From: Ovis canadensis
Lineage: Eukaryota; Chordata; Mammalia; Artiodactyla; Bovidae
DNA: 64,000 nt
Assembly (NCBI RefSeq): GCF_042477335.2
Contig: NC_091264.1
Span: 38,240,886-38,304,885 of the forward strand
Direction: 5' to 3'
Below, piece by piece: positions 32,816 through 45,655 of the stretch. The notes beneath the pieces are model-generated. The model was given only the letters and a program-made list of their open reading frames with translations. It was not told the origin of the DNA and searched no databases. The translations under genes and the position numbers were made by a program. The number at the start of each line of letters is the position of its first letter. Positions within the stretch are counted from its first letter, which is position 1.

Positions 32816-35368
32816 GTATGGCAGTCCTGACTCAGAGTCACAGGTGAGGCCACATAAATTTCTCTTTACATCCTTCATTTTCCTCTGAATCTAGAGATCA
32901 GACAACCAGATGCAAAGGAAGTATTTCTTTTTAAAGGCCCTTCTTTCCCCTCCCCCCTCACCCCGTCGTTCTCTCCGTCTCCTCCAGTTCTTCCGTCAGG
33001 CCATTCTGTTCTGTAAGTCCCATTACGGGCTGCTGCTGTCGCACTCAGGACACAGTATAATTCAACATGACACATGGTGAGCAGAGATGTGTAGAAATAC
33101 CTGAAACTATTAGAGCCAAACAGCTTTCTGTTAAAGTTTTTTACGGCCGCATAAATATTCTCCTAGCTGGCTGGAGTCCGTGAGGTATAAATACTCCATT
33201 AGAGAATATATCCATGGCAGCAGCATGGCCCTCTGGGTCTTGTCCAAGAGCCCAAGAAAATGCAAGGGTCAGGTGGCACCTGGTTTCTTGGTATTTAAAC
33301 AGCCTTCTCCAGTTTCCAGTGTATAGTGGCATGATTAACAAGGTCCATTTGACTCATTTCTTCCTTAGAAGAAATCTCAAGGATTATTATTGTTGAGATT
33401 CTTACTATGTATTGTAGAGCTCTTACTATGTGCCCAGACCTGGGGCAGATACTATGGTTGAAACAGGTGAAAAGTTAAAATACCACACCCCCATGTCGTG
33501 AATATTCGGATACTCACACATGAGCTGTCTAAACTATAAACTGTACTTGAATGAAGTGAAGGGCCTCACTCTTCCTGAGATAGCTTTTCTATCAGCCATG
33601 AAGATGCATGAGAGAAAACATTCATTATTTATTTTCATTTGACCAGCTTTTGCTTTCTAAAATAACAAACCACATCTCCAAAATGCAGACCAGAAAAAAA
33701 GAAAAGAAAAGGAAAGAAAAACTATCTTGACTGTCTTGTTCTCTCTTTTTTTTAACCATGTTTTTTGAAAAGGTAGAGCTTATCCCTGAAATCACTCTGG
33801 ATGGCTGATGACACCACACTCTTGATTTCTTAAGAATTAGTATTTTCTCAGCAGGGGTAACTTGAGAGGAAGGAGGGGGGTCAAGTGTTCAGGCCAAGCA
33901 AGTCTGCATCATCAGCTTGTCCATGGATTTTCTGGATCCACTCATCCTTGCTCGCCCTCCACCCCCTCTGGCAAAGAGTCAAACACTACTGAGGGACTAA
34001 CACTTTCACTTTCTGTGGCCTTTGCAGCATCCCAGTGAGATGGCAAGAGAGGAGGCAGTTGGCTGTGTCACCGTTTCATAGGCCAGAGAGTAGGCGCGGA
34101 GGAGGCCACACCTGCATAGGGAGAGATGAAGGGCAGCCTCTCCCCGCTGATGTTCCACAGGCTTTCCGTTTGCCTGGGCTTCCGCAGACTTGGCTGGTCA
34201 TCAGTATCTCCTCAGGTGAGGGTTAAATACCCAAATTCCAAGTCTCCCCTCTTGCTCAGATACTCTGATGAAGTAAGTCTAGTACTAGGAATGATAGTTT
34301 TGACCAGCCTCTGGGATGATTCATTCTAGAGTAACTCTATATTAAACTACTCCCCTGCTCTCTTCATAATCATTATGAGACGGGAAAGAAAAGTCCCCCT
34401 TCGACAAGTTGATCAAAACCACAGTCAGACAGGTATTACCCTGTTGCATGCAGCGCAGTTGAGTCTTAAGCAGAAGACAACTTTTGGATAAACAGCTTTT
34501 GAGAGGAAGTGGTTCAGCCTGTCCTAAGTAGCTGACATGGGGCCCGCCAAGGTGTAATCTGAGGAATGAAATGTGAAGCCTTTACCCACCAAACGTTCAT
34601 TTTGGTCATAGATACTGCACACGACTTTGCTTCTCACAGCTCTCTAGTCTGTGTTCCATGAGATCTTGAAGTCTCTGGGGGTACTTCAGTGTAAGAGGGA
34701 TGCTAAATTCATCACACGAGGGAGTATTCTTTAGCTATGGAGTGTCTTGGTCTCATGAGAATTCAGTTTGTTTTCAGGGAACTGTGTGGAAATGGCACAT
34801 ATATATCAGGCTTGGCATGAAGCCTTACCCTCATTCTGATGTTGGATCATTTGGGGGAGAGATTTGCTAAATTTTGCTTCAGTAGGTAGGCAAGCCATTA
34901 GATCAAAGGATGAGAATTCACCGAAATTAATTTGAATAAACTCATTTTCTTATATCTCCCATTTTGTTCAGCAAATCACCGACTAAGCCTTATCCATAAC
35001 AAGGAATAGGAATAGTGTGGATAACTAAAACACACAGATAATTACTACTCTTCATTTTCCCCGTAAGCTCACAAGAGCCCAGCTTTGTTTAGTAGAAAAT
35101 CAGATAAACTAGTTTAACTTCTTTCCCTTTCCACCTTCCTGAGGAGACACTCCTTTTAAAAATGTATTTCTTTGAAAGAGAAGGGAGGAAGGAAAGATGG
35201 AATTATATCATCCACTTGGAAGTACATAAAAATTCAGTTATATAGTAGTCTCTATGGATGATTCCAAGATGCAGATGGACACACTGACATATTTGATCAT
35301 CCCAGGGGCAGCCTGCAAAACCAGAATTTCCAGGTGCAAGTAAAACTACAATGACATGTTTAAGTGAA
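32816..35368. other. Unassigned sequence with one SINE fragment
   Basis: No gene recognised. The interval 33100-33240 is repeat-free and contains two TATA-like strings, CGGCCGCATAAATATTC (33143-33159) and GAGGTATAAATACTCC (33182-33197), about 40 bp apart; without transcript data this is not a promoter call. A polypurine stretch lies at 33691-33720. A possible MIR remnant lies at about 33400-33470. Confidence 0.5.
33968..34012 (+). mobile_element. Bov-tA 3' fragment
   Basis: 'ctggcaaagagtcaaacactactgagggactaacactttcactttc' is the end of a Bov-tA SINE without its head. Confidence 0.75.
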
Positions 35369-35378
35369 GAAAGATCCC

Positions 35379-35515
35379 TGTTGCTGCTGTTGCTAAGTTG
35401 TTTCACTCATGTCCGACTCTGTGTGACCCCATAGACGGCAGCCCACCAGGCTCCCCGGTCCCTGGGACTTTCCAGGCAAGAGTATTGGAGTGGGCTGCCA
35501 TCGCCTTCTCTGGAG
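35379..35515 (-). mobile_element. BOV-A monomeric SINE
   Basis: Antisense from the CTG-like tail ('tgttgctgctgttgctaag') to 'ggagtgggctgccatcgcc'. A perfect 10-bp duplication, GAAAGATCCC, lies at 35369-35378 and 35516-35525. Confidence 0.92.
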
Positions 35516-35525
35516 GAAAGATCCC

Positions 35526-37026
35526 AGTCCTCTGTTAATTCAGCTCTGCCATGTATATACACAGACATGTCTAAGATTTTGCAAAATGTTTACAAATAAA
35601 TATTTCAGGGAGAGAGTAGGCGTTCTTTGCCTAGATGTGTTATGGAAAGCCCTGCGTGTATATGATTTGCATACTCTTTGCAGTCAGCACTCGGGGAGGG
35701 ATCCCAGTGCTGGACCCTCATCTTCAATGGCTGTCTCCACACTTAGGTGGTGTGACAATGAACCGGGTCCAGCCTTTGCCCTGTTTCACCACATGAATTA
35801 GGAAGAATATACAGAGTATTACTGAAGTGAATTCAGCTCTGACTGTAATTTTTTTTTTTCTTCCCTCCTGAGGCCAGAGTTCAAATGATTTTCCTCCCGG
35901 CTTGCCTCCCAGTTCTTTAAAAATGATTTTTTGCCAGTTTCATGGTTTTCACTATACAGGAAGACTTTCCTAATTCATTTCATGACTAACCCTCATCGGA
36001 TGGCAGAAGTTTGGTTAACGTTTTAGCTTCTAAATCACGTTAGCCCCTATCCCCAAATTCCTCTTATTCTAAATCCCTGGAAACTGTTGCTTTGAATGAG
36101 TGATGCCTTCTTTCTTAACTTTTTACTATCAGCAGATTCTGGATGGGGAATTTAAACAGTCAGTAAATACATCTGAAGGAAATTTGAGTTGGAACTAAAT
36201 TTTGTTTAATAGTAATACAGTGTTGGATTTAATAGCATAAAGAATTTGAAAATGCATCATAATAATAGGATTGGAGGTATAAAATGGTCATCAGAAGGCT
36301 TCTATCCAAACGTTTTGGAGACATTGATTTGAAGTACTTCTCATTAGATCTGTGGGGATTTGTAAAAGTAAAATTTATTTACGTAATGTAAATATACATT
36401 TGGTGTTCCTCTTCGACCATAAGAGCCAACAAAATGTCTCCTAAACTCAGACTTCTCAAGTTTTCATGATTTCTTTCTGCATTTGTTTCCTCCCTTTAAG
36501 AAATCTCTATAAATACACTTTATCTTCTGAGCACCTCTTCTTCAGACTCTGACAACAGACTTAAGCTTTTGTAGAGATTCTTTACCCCTAAGAGTTAAAT
36601 GGTTTCTCTGCTTAGACCTTTCTTTTTAACAAAGCACACAAGTGCTTTCTTTGAAACTAGTCTTTCTCCACTCCCTGCCTTCTCTCTTTTAGTTTTGGTG
36701 AGCTGACTCCCACTGTAGCATATGCCATATGGTATATACAGAAGGACTGGATATTCCCATGACTTTTTCTCCCGACACAATCATTTTAATAGGTGCCACC
36801 TCCTCTCCTAGGCGAATGTTGGTTTTGGTATGTAGTTTGGCATAGAAGCATGACATGGAACATAAGGGTAACATAGCTTTGCAGTATTTTAGTAACTTTA
36901 TTTTTTGCACCCTCTCAAAGGTTTTAATGTTTTTATCCTCAGCCTTCTTCTCTGTAAACTTCTCCCTTGTTGCACTCATATATTTAACGTTAAAATCAAT
37001 ATCTCCAGACCTTCTCTCTTTTCATG
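35526..37026. other. Unassigned sequence
   Basis: 1.5 kb with no recognised repeat or gene. A T-run lies at about 35849-35860. Confidence 0.5.
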
Positions 37027-38695
37027 AGGTTGATTCAACAAATGCTTACTGACTCTGGGTTAGACTCTGTTAATGGTACAATGAATGGTAGCAATGAATA
37101 GAACAGATGGAATTCCAGCTCTCATAGAGCTTGTACTTTTAGACAGGAGAGACAATAAACAGAAAAGTGTGATGAGTGCTATGGAGACTGTAAAGTAGAG
37201 TAGGGACAGTAGGAAGTGAAAGAAATGCTGTATTTTTAAGGTGGTGAAGGAAAGTCTCTCTGATGACACTGGAGCAGAGAGCTGAAAAAAATGAAGGGGT
37301 ACTGATAATGTAGCTTCCCTTGTGGCTCAGACGGTAAAGAGCCTGCCTGCAATGCAAGAGACCCAGGTTCGATCCCTGGGTCAGGAAGATCCCCTGGAAG
37401 AGGAAATGGAAACCCACTCCAGTATTCTTGCCTGGAAAATCCTAAGGATGGAGGAGCCCGGTGGGCTACAGTCAATGGCATTGCAAACAGTCGGACACGA
37501 CTGAGCAACTTCACTTTCACTTTTCACTGATCATGTGGTCGTGGGGGGATGGTGGGCCAGGCAGAATGAACAGCAGGTGCAAAGACCCTAAGGTGGGAGT
37601 GGACTGGAGGGGTCTTAGGAAGAACCAAGAGGCTGGTATGGCAGGACAGTATTGAGTAAGGGAAAGGAAGGCAGGAGGAGAGGCCAGACAGTAGGCAGGG
37701 GACAGTTTTGAGCAATGAGTAGAACTATGGATTTTATAGTGAATGAGATTGGAGCATTTTGAGGAAATTAGTGACATAACCTGACTTGTTTAAAAAGTAT
37801 CATCAATGTTGTCTGGATAATAGATTACTGAGATTAAGGGAGAAGTAGGGAGAGCTGTTAGGAGATTATCTTATTGACACAGGTGAGAGGTGATAGTGTC
37901 TTGGTCTGGGGTGGTAGTAGCTACAAAGGCAGGGAGATGTGTCTGATTCCAGGTGTACTTTGAAGGTAAATCCAACAGGACTTGCTCAAGGACCAATGCC
38001 AATAGATGATACAAATATTTAAGAACAAGGAGAAGAAGGTTGATGACATTGGGTGCATGGAGAAGTTCAGGTTTTCATAAGTTAAATTTGAGATACTCAT
38101 ATCCAGGTAGCAATAATGAGTAGCAAGTTAGTTGTGTGAGTGTTTAGCTCAAGCATGGAAGTATAAATTTGGAGATATTTGATCTTTTTAGACATGAAAA
38201 TGAATTGATCATCTAGGCGCAGAGAAAGAAGAGGTCAGAGGAATAAGTACCTAGGCCCTCAAACATTTAGTCTAGAGGTTAGGAAGATAGGGAAAACTAG
38301 AAAAGGAGAGTGAGAAAGAATGGTAAGTAGAAATAGATTTGAAAGAAAATGTTCCAAAAGCCAAGAGAAGAAAGTCTTTCAATATTCAGGGTGTAATCAA
38401 GGATATCAAATGAAATGATAAATAAGACGAGTGCTAAGAAATAACTATTGAACTGGACCACATGGAAGCTGTTAGTGTCACTGACAGAGATGTTCCAATA
38501 GAGCACGGGGGAAAGAGACCTTAGAATTGGTCAGGAGAGATTGGGAGGAGAAGATGTATAGAACAATGGTAAAGGCCTTTTTTTCTGTAAAGAGGAGATT
38601 TATAGGATGGTTGTGAAGTTCAGGGAGTTTTTTTAAAGACAAAAGATAGTAGAACACGTTAGTGTCTTGTGAGGGATGATCTGATGATGCCAGAG
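37027..38695 (-). mobile_element. Long antisense L2 LINE, split by a Bov-tA
   Basis: The plus strand begins 'caacaaatgcttactgac', runs through 'ctctcatagagcttgtac', 'agagacaataaac' and 'gcaggtgcaaagaccctaaggtgggagtgg', then RT-region wording ('gtgtcttggtctggggtggtagtag', 'tttgagatactcatatccagg', 'ataaatttggagatatttg', 'catttagtctagaggttagg'). This is about 1.45 kb of L2 3' UTR and RT, excluding the SINE. No open frame remains. Confidence 0.8.
37312..37525 (+). mobile_element. Bov-tA SINE nested in L2
   Basis: Sense element from 'agcttcccttgtggctcag' to 'caacttcactttcacttttc'. It is flanked by ACTGATAATGT (37301-37311) and ACTGATCATGT (37526-37536), one mismatch in 11. Confidence 0.95.
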
Positions 38696-39541
38696 CAGTG
38701 TACAGGTAGGTTGGGGTCAGAGCTAGATCTGTCTTATAAAAAGGGTGGTTTCAGAGAAAACCACAGAATAAATGTAATGATTGTAATCCATCCTAACAGG
38801 AGGGAAGGCAGAGCAAATGGGTGCAGGTACAGCTAAGTGCAGAGATTTCATAGTGAGAATATATGAAAAGGGGTGTTGCCACCCTAATCTTCCAAAGACA
38901 TCTGATGCATAAGATGATGAGTGCAACTCATCATCTGATCCCATCCTGACTGATGAGATTTTTTATTAAAAACACTATTGTTTTGCTGATCTTTGAATCA
39001 GTAAGTTTTTAGTTCCATTTCTTATTTTATCTTTATTTTGTCACCCCATTATTTCTCATTTCTGCCCCCTTTTTACTAGCTGTGGTGCTACAATTCCTGG
39101 TCAGTGAGGTCAGTTGACTCAAGTATATGTAACTTTATTATTTCTTTTTGAGTGAAAAGCTCTATTTAGCATGTTTGTTCTTCACTGTTTGACAATTTTC
39201 TCAGTATTAGTCAACATATGTTCTTTGATCTACACTATTTTTTCTTGCTCTTTGGGTAGTTTCATAATGAATACCATCATCTCAATAGTTTTTTCTTTTT
39301 GTCCAACCCTTAATAGTCTTTTTTGTATTATTACCATCTCTTATTTCTTTTTTTTTTTTTTTAATATAGAGAGTCCTATGTTTAGGTTCTCTGCACTATC
39401 TTATCTACCTCACTTTGTCTGTATATGATTTTCTCAATCCCTCTTTTATATTTATGTTTTCTTTCATTTGCTTATGACATTTCTATTTGCTCTGGTTCAT
39501 CAAACACTTCTGTAACTGGGAAAGTCTCTTTTGTTTGGTAT
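38696..39541. other. Unassigned sequence
   Basis: AT-rich, with a T-run at about 39347-39362. A 121-codon frame (39425-39790) begins here and runs into BovB by chance. Confidence 0.5.
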
Positions 39542-39555
39542 AACCTTCACCTTAT

Positions 39556-40006
39556 ATTGAAGGCTATGGTTTTTCCAGTGGTCATGTATGGATGTGAGAG
39601 TTGGACTGTGAAGAAGGCTGAGCGCCGAAGAATTGATGCTTTTGAACTGTGGTGTTGGAGAAGACTCTTGAGAATCCCTTGGACTGCAAGGAGATCCAAC
39701 CAGTCCATTCTAAAGGAGATCAGCCTTGGGATTTCTTTGGAAGGAATGATGCTAAAGCTGAAACTCCAGTACTTTGGCCACCTCATGTGAAGAGTTGACT
39801 CATTGGAAAAGACTCTGATGCTGGGAGGGATTGGGGGCAGGAGGAGAAGGGGACAACAGAGGATAAGATGGTTGGATGGCATCACTGACTCGATCGACGT
39901 GAATGTGAGTGAACTCCAGGAGTTGGTGATGTACCGGGAGGCCTGGCGTGCTGCGATTCATGGGGTTGCAAAGAGTCAGACACGACTGAGCGACTGGACT
40001 GAACTG
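39556..40006 (+). mobile_element. BovB 3' fragment (C-terminal region)
   Basis: 450 bp of sense BovB starting 'gaaggctatggtttttccag' and ending in 'ctggactgaactg'. The coding part 'AMVFPVVMYGCESWTVKKAE' to 'LQYFGHLM' is open to 39790. Flanks AACCTTCACCTTAT (39542-39555) and AATCTTCACCTCAT (40007-40020) form an imperfect 14-bp duplication. Confidence 0.93.
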
Positions 40007-40020
40007 AATCTTCACCTCAT

Positions 40021-43000
40021 GTCCTTCCAATGGATATTTTGTTTATATCATATTTTAGCGTATTACCACTTCCCTGACATCTTGAGAGGAAGGCTTCTTA
40101 TTCTACTATCATTCTTCTTATCATATCTGGAATTTTTTCTTAGTCTAAACAGGACTCTGTTTATCCTTTTTTTATTTATTCAGTAATTCAGGGATTTTGA
40201 GAAAGTAATATTAGTTATTACCATAGCATGATTAACAGAGAGGCTATCTTTCATTTTATATTATACGAGCCCCCAAATTTTATTATAAATAAATCTTATT
40301 CATTGTAACTGACCCATTTTTTCCAAGTCATTATTTTTTCAGACTGTTAGTATAATTCACAACAAACAGTCATAAAACAGTTCCTTGGTATCTCGGTTTA
40401 GTTTGCTAGGCTGAGCTCATATCCAGGGTAATAAAGTTTTTGTAATACTGGCATTTAGAGTAAGAAATAGGAAATAACCATGGAGGAAAGGCATTTGCGT
40501 CTCCTGTGTTCCATCTTGGAGATATTATTTTTCCTACCCTAAGTCATGAAGTCAGTAGTGTTCTTCTAACTATGGTGCTCTAGTACAGAAGGAATTAACA
40601 AAGGCAATGGGAATGGATGGCATGTCTTCTGTACTTTATATATAGCATCAACTTTCACAATAACAATAGAAACAGAAATGGAAAGAGCAGTAGAAACACA
40701 GTTGATAAACTTCTGTAGCTACAGGAGGACACCTGAATCATTGAGCAATTACAGAGCTCATTGCTGTCCATCTATCACCATTGATATCTGGAATGAATGA
40801 GACGTGCATGGAACAGGAAGGAACAAGCCTGAAAGTCATACCTTAATACCTGACAATTCTCCTAACAAACAACTTCTTGGGAATAATTTCTTGAGGATGG
40901 ATTTGTATTTACAGTTATGCGTTATTCACAAATATTGTCGAGTATCATTACGTTGAGTGCAGTCTTATTTTACTAGAGTAAACTCTATGTAATTCTTTTC
41001 CTAGTGTGTGCTCAGTTCTTCTTAATAAATGGTCTTTTCATTAAAAGTGGTCTTGCTTTAAATAAGTGCTTTAAGATTAGCAGCAGAATGTGAACTGGAT
41101 GAATATTTACTTATCATTTTCCTGACCAGGGATTAATAGACCCTATTAAAATTAAATAAACCAGGGATTACCTTATGTCTAAAAAAACATATTCGATTGA
41201 TATTTTTTATATATATTCTTAAAATTATGTCTCTTACTGCTTTCTTATTCTTCTTTTCCTGAGCTGTCCAACTGTGAGAGGCTGTTGACACCAATTTTCC
41301 ACACCATCCTTCTTGTCTGCAGGACTTATGCCTCATCTATTTGTATGCCATGTGTCACTTTTGATCCTTAATCTTGTTTCTTGATCTCAAATTAAATCAT
41401 TGTTTCATCCAGAGTGCCATCTTGAGCTTTAAGTTATTTTTATTACATGTCCAACTTTATATTGTGTTATGCTTGTATTTTTGAGAATTTACTTAGTCTT
41501 CCTTTTCCACAGACTCATTCTATTTAAAAAACAAACCAAAGGAAACCTCCTTCTCGTTGATTTTCCCTTCTGAGACATTGGCTCCATGTTTCATGAATAT
41601 GCTTTTCTCTGCTTTTATTTTCATTTTCTCCATTAATTTCTCTGGATCTCCCACTTCTTTTTCCTCCTAGGAACTGAACTCTTTTGAAGAGTGCATACTC
41701 TCTTCTTTCCTCTTCGAGAGCCACTTTTTCCTTGATGTTTGCTCACTGATCCTCTCACCCACCTCTGGTGTTTCTGATTTCTCACTAAAATAGGGGATTC
41801 CTGTCTTCCTGAAATCTTCTTTTGCTGAGCTGTAATTCCAGGAGACAAACAGCTTTCACTCTGGGTCTTACAATACAGGATGAGCTTTGCCAACTTTCTT
41901 TTGCCTGTGACTCCTTCTTGCACAGGTGGCATCCCAGTAAGTGTGTTCTCATGGACCAAATCGCTGTGGGCTTGTTGGTCTGTTTATAACCTTTGTCCAG
42001 ACTGCACACTGCTTGCAGGAAGACAGCTGCCCTAGTACATAGGCTCCCAGACCAGGTGCAGCAGAGGCCTACAGGTCCACTGGGCTGCTCAGAGAGCCAT
42101 TTCAGGACACAGGGGAGGCCGAGGGGCACAGAGCAGGATCTCTGCTCATGGCACCAATGTGAACACTTCTTACATAACTGGGATTCTGTGTAAGGCTTGC
42201 TTTGGAAAGAAATGGGTTTGCTGTTAATAATAAAATTTGGAAATTGTTGATAGAGCGAAGGAGCATTGACCATGGACACAGAAGGTTCTGTGCCTACCAG
42301 CTGGGCAATCTTAAATCCTGTCATCTGTGAAGTGAATATTGCTGTATTTTATCCAACACACTTGGGAGAATTATATGAGATAGGGTGAGAATGCATGAAT
42401 AACTGAAAAAGAACTTAAGGTATGAAATAAACCCCTTATGTCAATGTGCATATACCTCGAAAAACAATGTTTAATGAAAAAAAGTGAGGAGCAGAATGGT
42501 AGACACAATGCAATAACATTTATATTAATTTGAAGACAGAACAACAGTGATTATTGCCAGAGGTTTAGGGCTGGACATGAGGACAAAATGGACTTGAGAC
42601 TGATATTAAATGCTTATTTTTAAAATGAAGCAGTAAAATCAAATATTGAAAATAGTTATCATGTGTTTGATCTCTATATATATACATATGTATCTCCTGT
42701 CTTTGTCTAGTCCCTAAAACTGTCTGTTCTAAATAAACGTTTAAGTAGAAGAGAAGATAACTAACTGATGTTTGCTTTTTAATGGTATGCTCATATATTG
42801 GAACATATTTAAACCAGTTCATACCCTCTGTTCTGCTCATTGTTTCATTACTGACAACATGAAGGGAAGCTAGAATTCTGGGGAGTTTTACCATTTACTT
42901 TTTTTCAATCGCCTCATCCCTTTTCTCTACTCAGAAACAATCTCTAAAATGAATTAATTTTTCACTGCCAGTTGGAACACAGATCAAACTTCTTTCTTGC

Positions 43001-43639
43001 CAGGATTGAATGCCTGCATATCAGCCCTTTGAATTAACTAATCAGGGACTCCACTGCATAGCTTCCTACTCACCAGGATCCTGAGCATTGATCTTCCTCA
43101 AAGGGTTCTGCATGCTGCCTCCCTTCGTGGAAATGGCATACAGCCAAGACTGTATTCTCTTTTCTTTCCTTCTTCTGTTCCTAACCAGTAAGAAAGATAA
43201 GTTAAGAATATTTCCCATTTCCTTTGTTCTCTAAATCTCCCCAGTATTTTTTTCTTTGCTCTCTTCTTTGACTCTGTTTTGACTCGTAATTAATTGCTCC
43301 TCTGAGTGTAATCCTTTGTAGCATAGAGCTGACATTACTTAGGAGATGAGAAAGAGGAATTTGGGGCTGGAGGCTGGAGATATGGACTGCAGCACAGTTT
43401 GGAATTAGCACAGGCCCTTCCTCTTCCTATAAGGATGTGATATGTCTTAGGCTCACACCTTTTGTCTCTTTGCCTGCTGGCAGCACCATGGCATTTTCTT
43501 GGTGGCTTCTCACAGGAGAGATGTTGTGTGCTTCCCATTAGTGGCAAGGGTAGGGCAGGCATGGATGGTCCTCCCATGTCATAGGTTCTGAAGTGGATGT
43601 GAAGAGACCTTCATCTCCACCTTTCATACAGCTGTGATT
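40021..43639. other. Unassigned sequence
   Basis: 3.6 kb with no young transposon and no recognised exon. The longest frame (41785-42324, minus, 179 codons) overlaps frames on the other strand (41993-42193) and in another minus frame (41633-41959), has no domain I recognise and has irregular composition. The 42440-42660 part resembles an old repeat 3' UTR but was not assigned. Confidence 0.5.
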
Positions 43640-44269
43640 AAGGTTTGGGTCCCTGGGTGCCTAACTTCAGCCTCTCTCTACTGCCCTTTTTGTCCTAACT
43701 AAGCAGTCTTCCCCATCTTTGTTGGCTCCTGCTCCACTCAGCCCGAAACGTGAGAACGTTTTCTGCAGCTGGACTCACGTCCTTGATGATCACATTCTGT
43801 TCCATTTTAAATACCATCTATATGCTAATGAATCCTCAATAGATGTCTTTGGACCTGATCTCTCTCCTGAACTCATTTATCTTATTTACTAGACATACAT
43901 CAGAATATTTAACAGGCATTTCAAATTTAGCTTAGTCCAAGGTTTCAATTCCCCTCCATCTCAAAACCAAACTCTTTCCAAGTTTTCTCAGTGTGACAAT
44001 ATCAGTCACCCACCCAGCTAGCTTTTGCTAAAAACCTTAGAGTCAATATTACTCTTTTGTCTAAACTATTACTATCAGTTGGTTGTGTTTGCCCTACTTT
44101 CAAAATATATCCCCAATTTGACCCCTTCTCACCATTCATTCTATTATAGACCACTCTTCTTTCATCTGGTTTCTTACAGAAGACTCCTACTGGTTTGCTT
44201 GACCCCATTTTACTTTCTATAATCTATTTTTTCCACAGCTACCAGAGAGGTCCTTTTAATATAACAAAA

Positions 44270-45264
44270 AAGAAACGGACTTACAGATACAGAGAACAAA
44301 CCAGTGGTTACCAGTGGAGAGAGGGAAGGACAAGGGGTAAAAGAGGGGTAAGGAATTAAGATGTACAAACTGCTATGTATAAAATAAATAAGCTACAAGG
44401 ATATATTATTGTATAGCAGTGGAATATAGCCAATATTTTCTAATAACTGTAAATGGAGTATAACCTTGAAAAATTGTGAATCACTACATTGTACATCTGA
44501 AACATATAATACTCAAGACAACTAAACTAAGGTCATGGCATCTGGTCCCATCACTTCATGGCAAATAGATGGGGAAAAAGTGGAAACAGTGACAGATTTT
44601 TTTTTTCTTGGCTCCCAAATCACTGCAAACAGTGATTGCACCCATGAAATTAAAAGAGGATTGCTCCTTGGAAGAAAAGCTATGACAAACCTAGACAGCA
44701 TATTAAAAAGAAGAGACATCACTTTACTGACAAAGGTCCGTCTAGTCAAAGCTATGGTTTTTCCAGTAGCCATGTACAGATGTGAGAGTTGGACCATAAA
44801 GAAAGCTGAGTGCCTAAGAATTGATGCTCTCGAAGTGTGGTATTGAAGAACACTCTTGAGAGTCCCTTGGACAGCAAGGAGATCAAATCAGTCAATCCTA
44901 TAAGAAATCAGCCTTGAATATTCTTTGGAAGGACTGATGCTGAAGCTGAAGTGCTTTGGCCATCTGATGTGAAGAGTTGACTTATTGGAAAAGACCCTGA
45001 TCCTGGGAAAGATTGAAGGCAGGAGGAGAAGGGGATGACAGAGGATGAGATGATTGGATGGCATCACCGACTCAATGGATATGAATCTGAGCAAACTCTG
45101 GGAGACAGTGAAGGACAGGAAGTCCTGGCATGCTGCAGTCCACGGAGTAGCAGAGAGTCAGACAGGACTTAGCAGCTGAACAACAACAACACTGTACATA
45201 CAAAACATATATAATACTGTAAATCAACTATACCTTAATAAAAAATAAAAGAAAATTAAAAGTA
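44270..45264 (+). mobile_element. L1 3' end inside L2, itself split by BovB
   Basis: 'gatacagagaacaaaccagtggttaccagtgg', 'aaataaataagctacaaggatatatt', 'ggaatatagccaatattttctaataactgtaaatggagtataacc' and, after the BovB, 'aatactgtaaatcaactataccttaataaaaaat' form an old L1 3' end in sense. Confidence 0.82.
44525..45188 (+). mobile_element. BovB 3' fragment with (CAA)n tail
   Basis: Sense BovB from 'aaactaaggtcatggcatc' through 'YRCESWTIKKAE' (frame 44535-44846) to 'cttagcagctgaacaacaacaac'. The tail is (AAC)n rather than the (ACTGA)n of younger copies here, and the body is more diverged. It sits within an old L1 3' end. Confidence 0.9.
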
Positions 45265-45467
45265 AGTCAGATTGTGCCACTTCTCTGCTCAAAGTTTCCT
45301 AATAACTTCTCAGCATGTTTTTAGGTATTTTAGATTCCCCATGGTGAATCTGGTCATCTACACATTAGGCAACTGGTCAGTTCTGATTGCATTTTCCCCC
45401 TTCTCTCCCTCTCTCCTTCTGGCTACACTGACTGCTCTTCCTAAGGTCACCAAGCACATGGGACTTT

Positions 45468-45655
45468 GTGTGTGTGTTAGTCGCTCAGTTATGTCCAATT
45501 GTTTGCAATCTCATGGATGTAACCCACGAGGCTCCTCTATCCAAGGAATTCTCCAGGCAAGAATACTGGAATGAGTTGCCATGCCTTCTCCAGGGGGTCT
45601 TCCTGATCCAGGAATCGAACCCAAGTCTCTGGCATTGCAGGCAGATTCTTTACCA
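45468..45655 (-). mobile_element. Bov-tA SINE nested in L2
   Basis: Antisense from 'tgtgtgttagtcgctcagttatgtcc' to 'ggcattgcaggcagattctttacca'. The final head segment is missing. Confidence 0.9.

Noticed and set aside
39425..39790. 121-codon plus-strand frame that could look like a novel fusion protein
   Set aside because: Its last ~75 codons are the BovB C-terminal region entered at the insertion point 39556; the first ~45 come from flanking sequence by chance, with no domain.
41785..42324. 179-codon minus-strand frame, the longest outside LINEs
   Set aside because: No recognisable domain; it overlaps an open plus-strand frame and another minus-strand frame, and there is no sign of splicing or a promoter that I can support.
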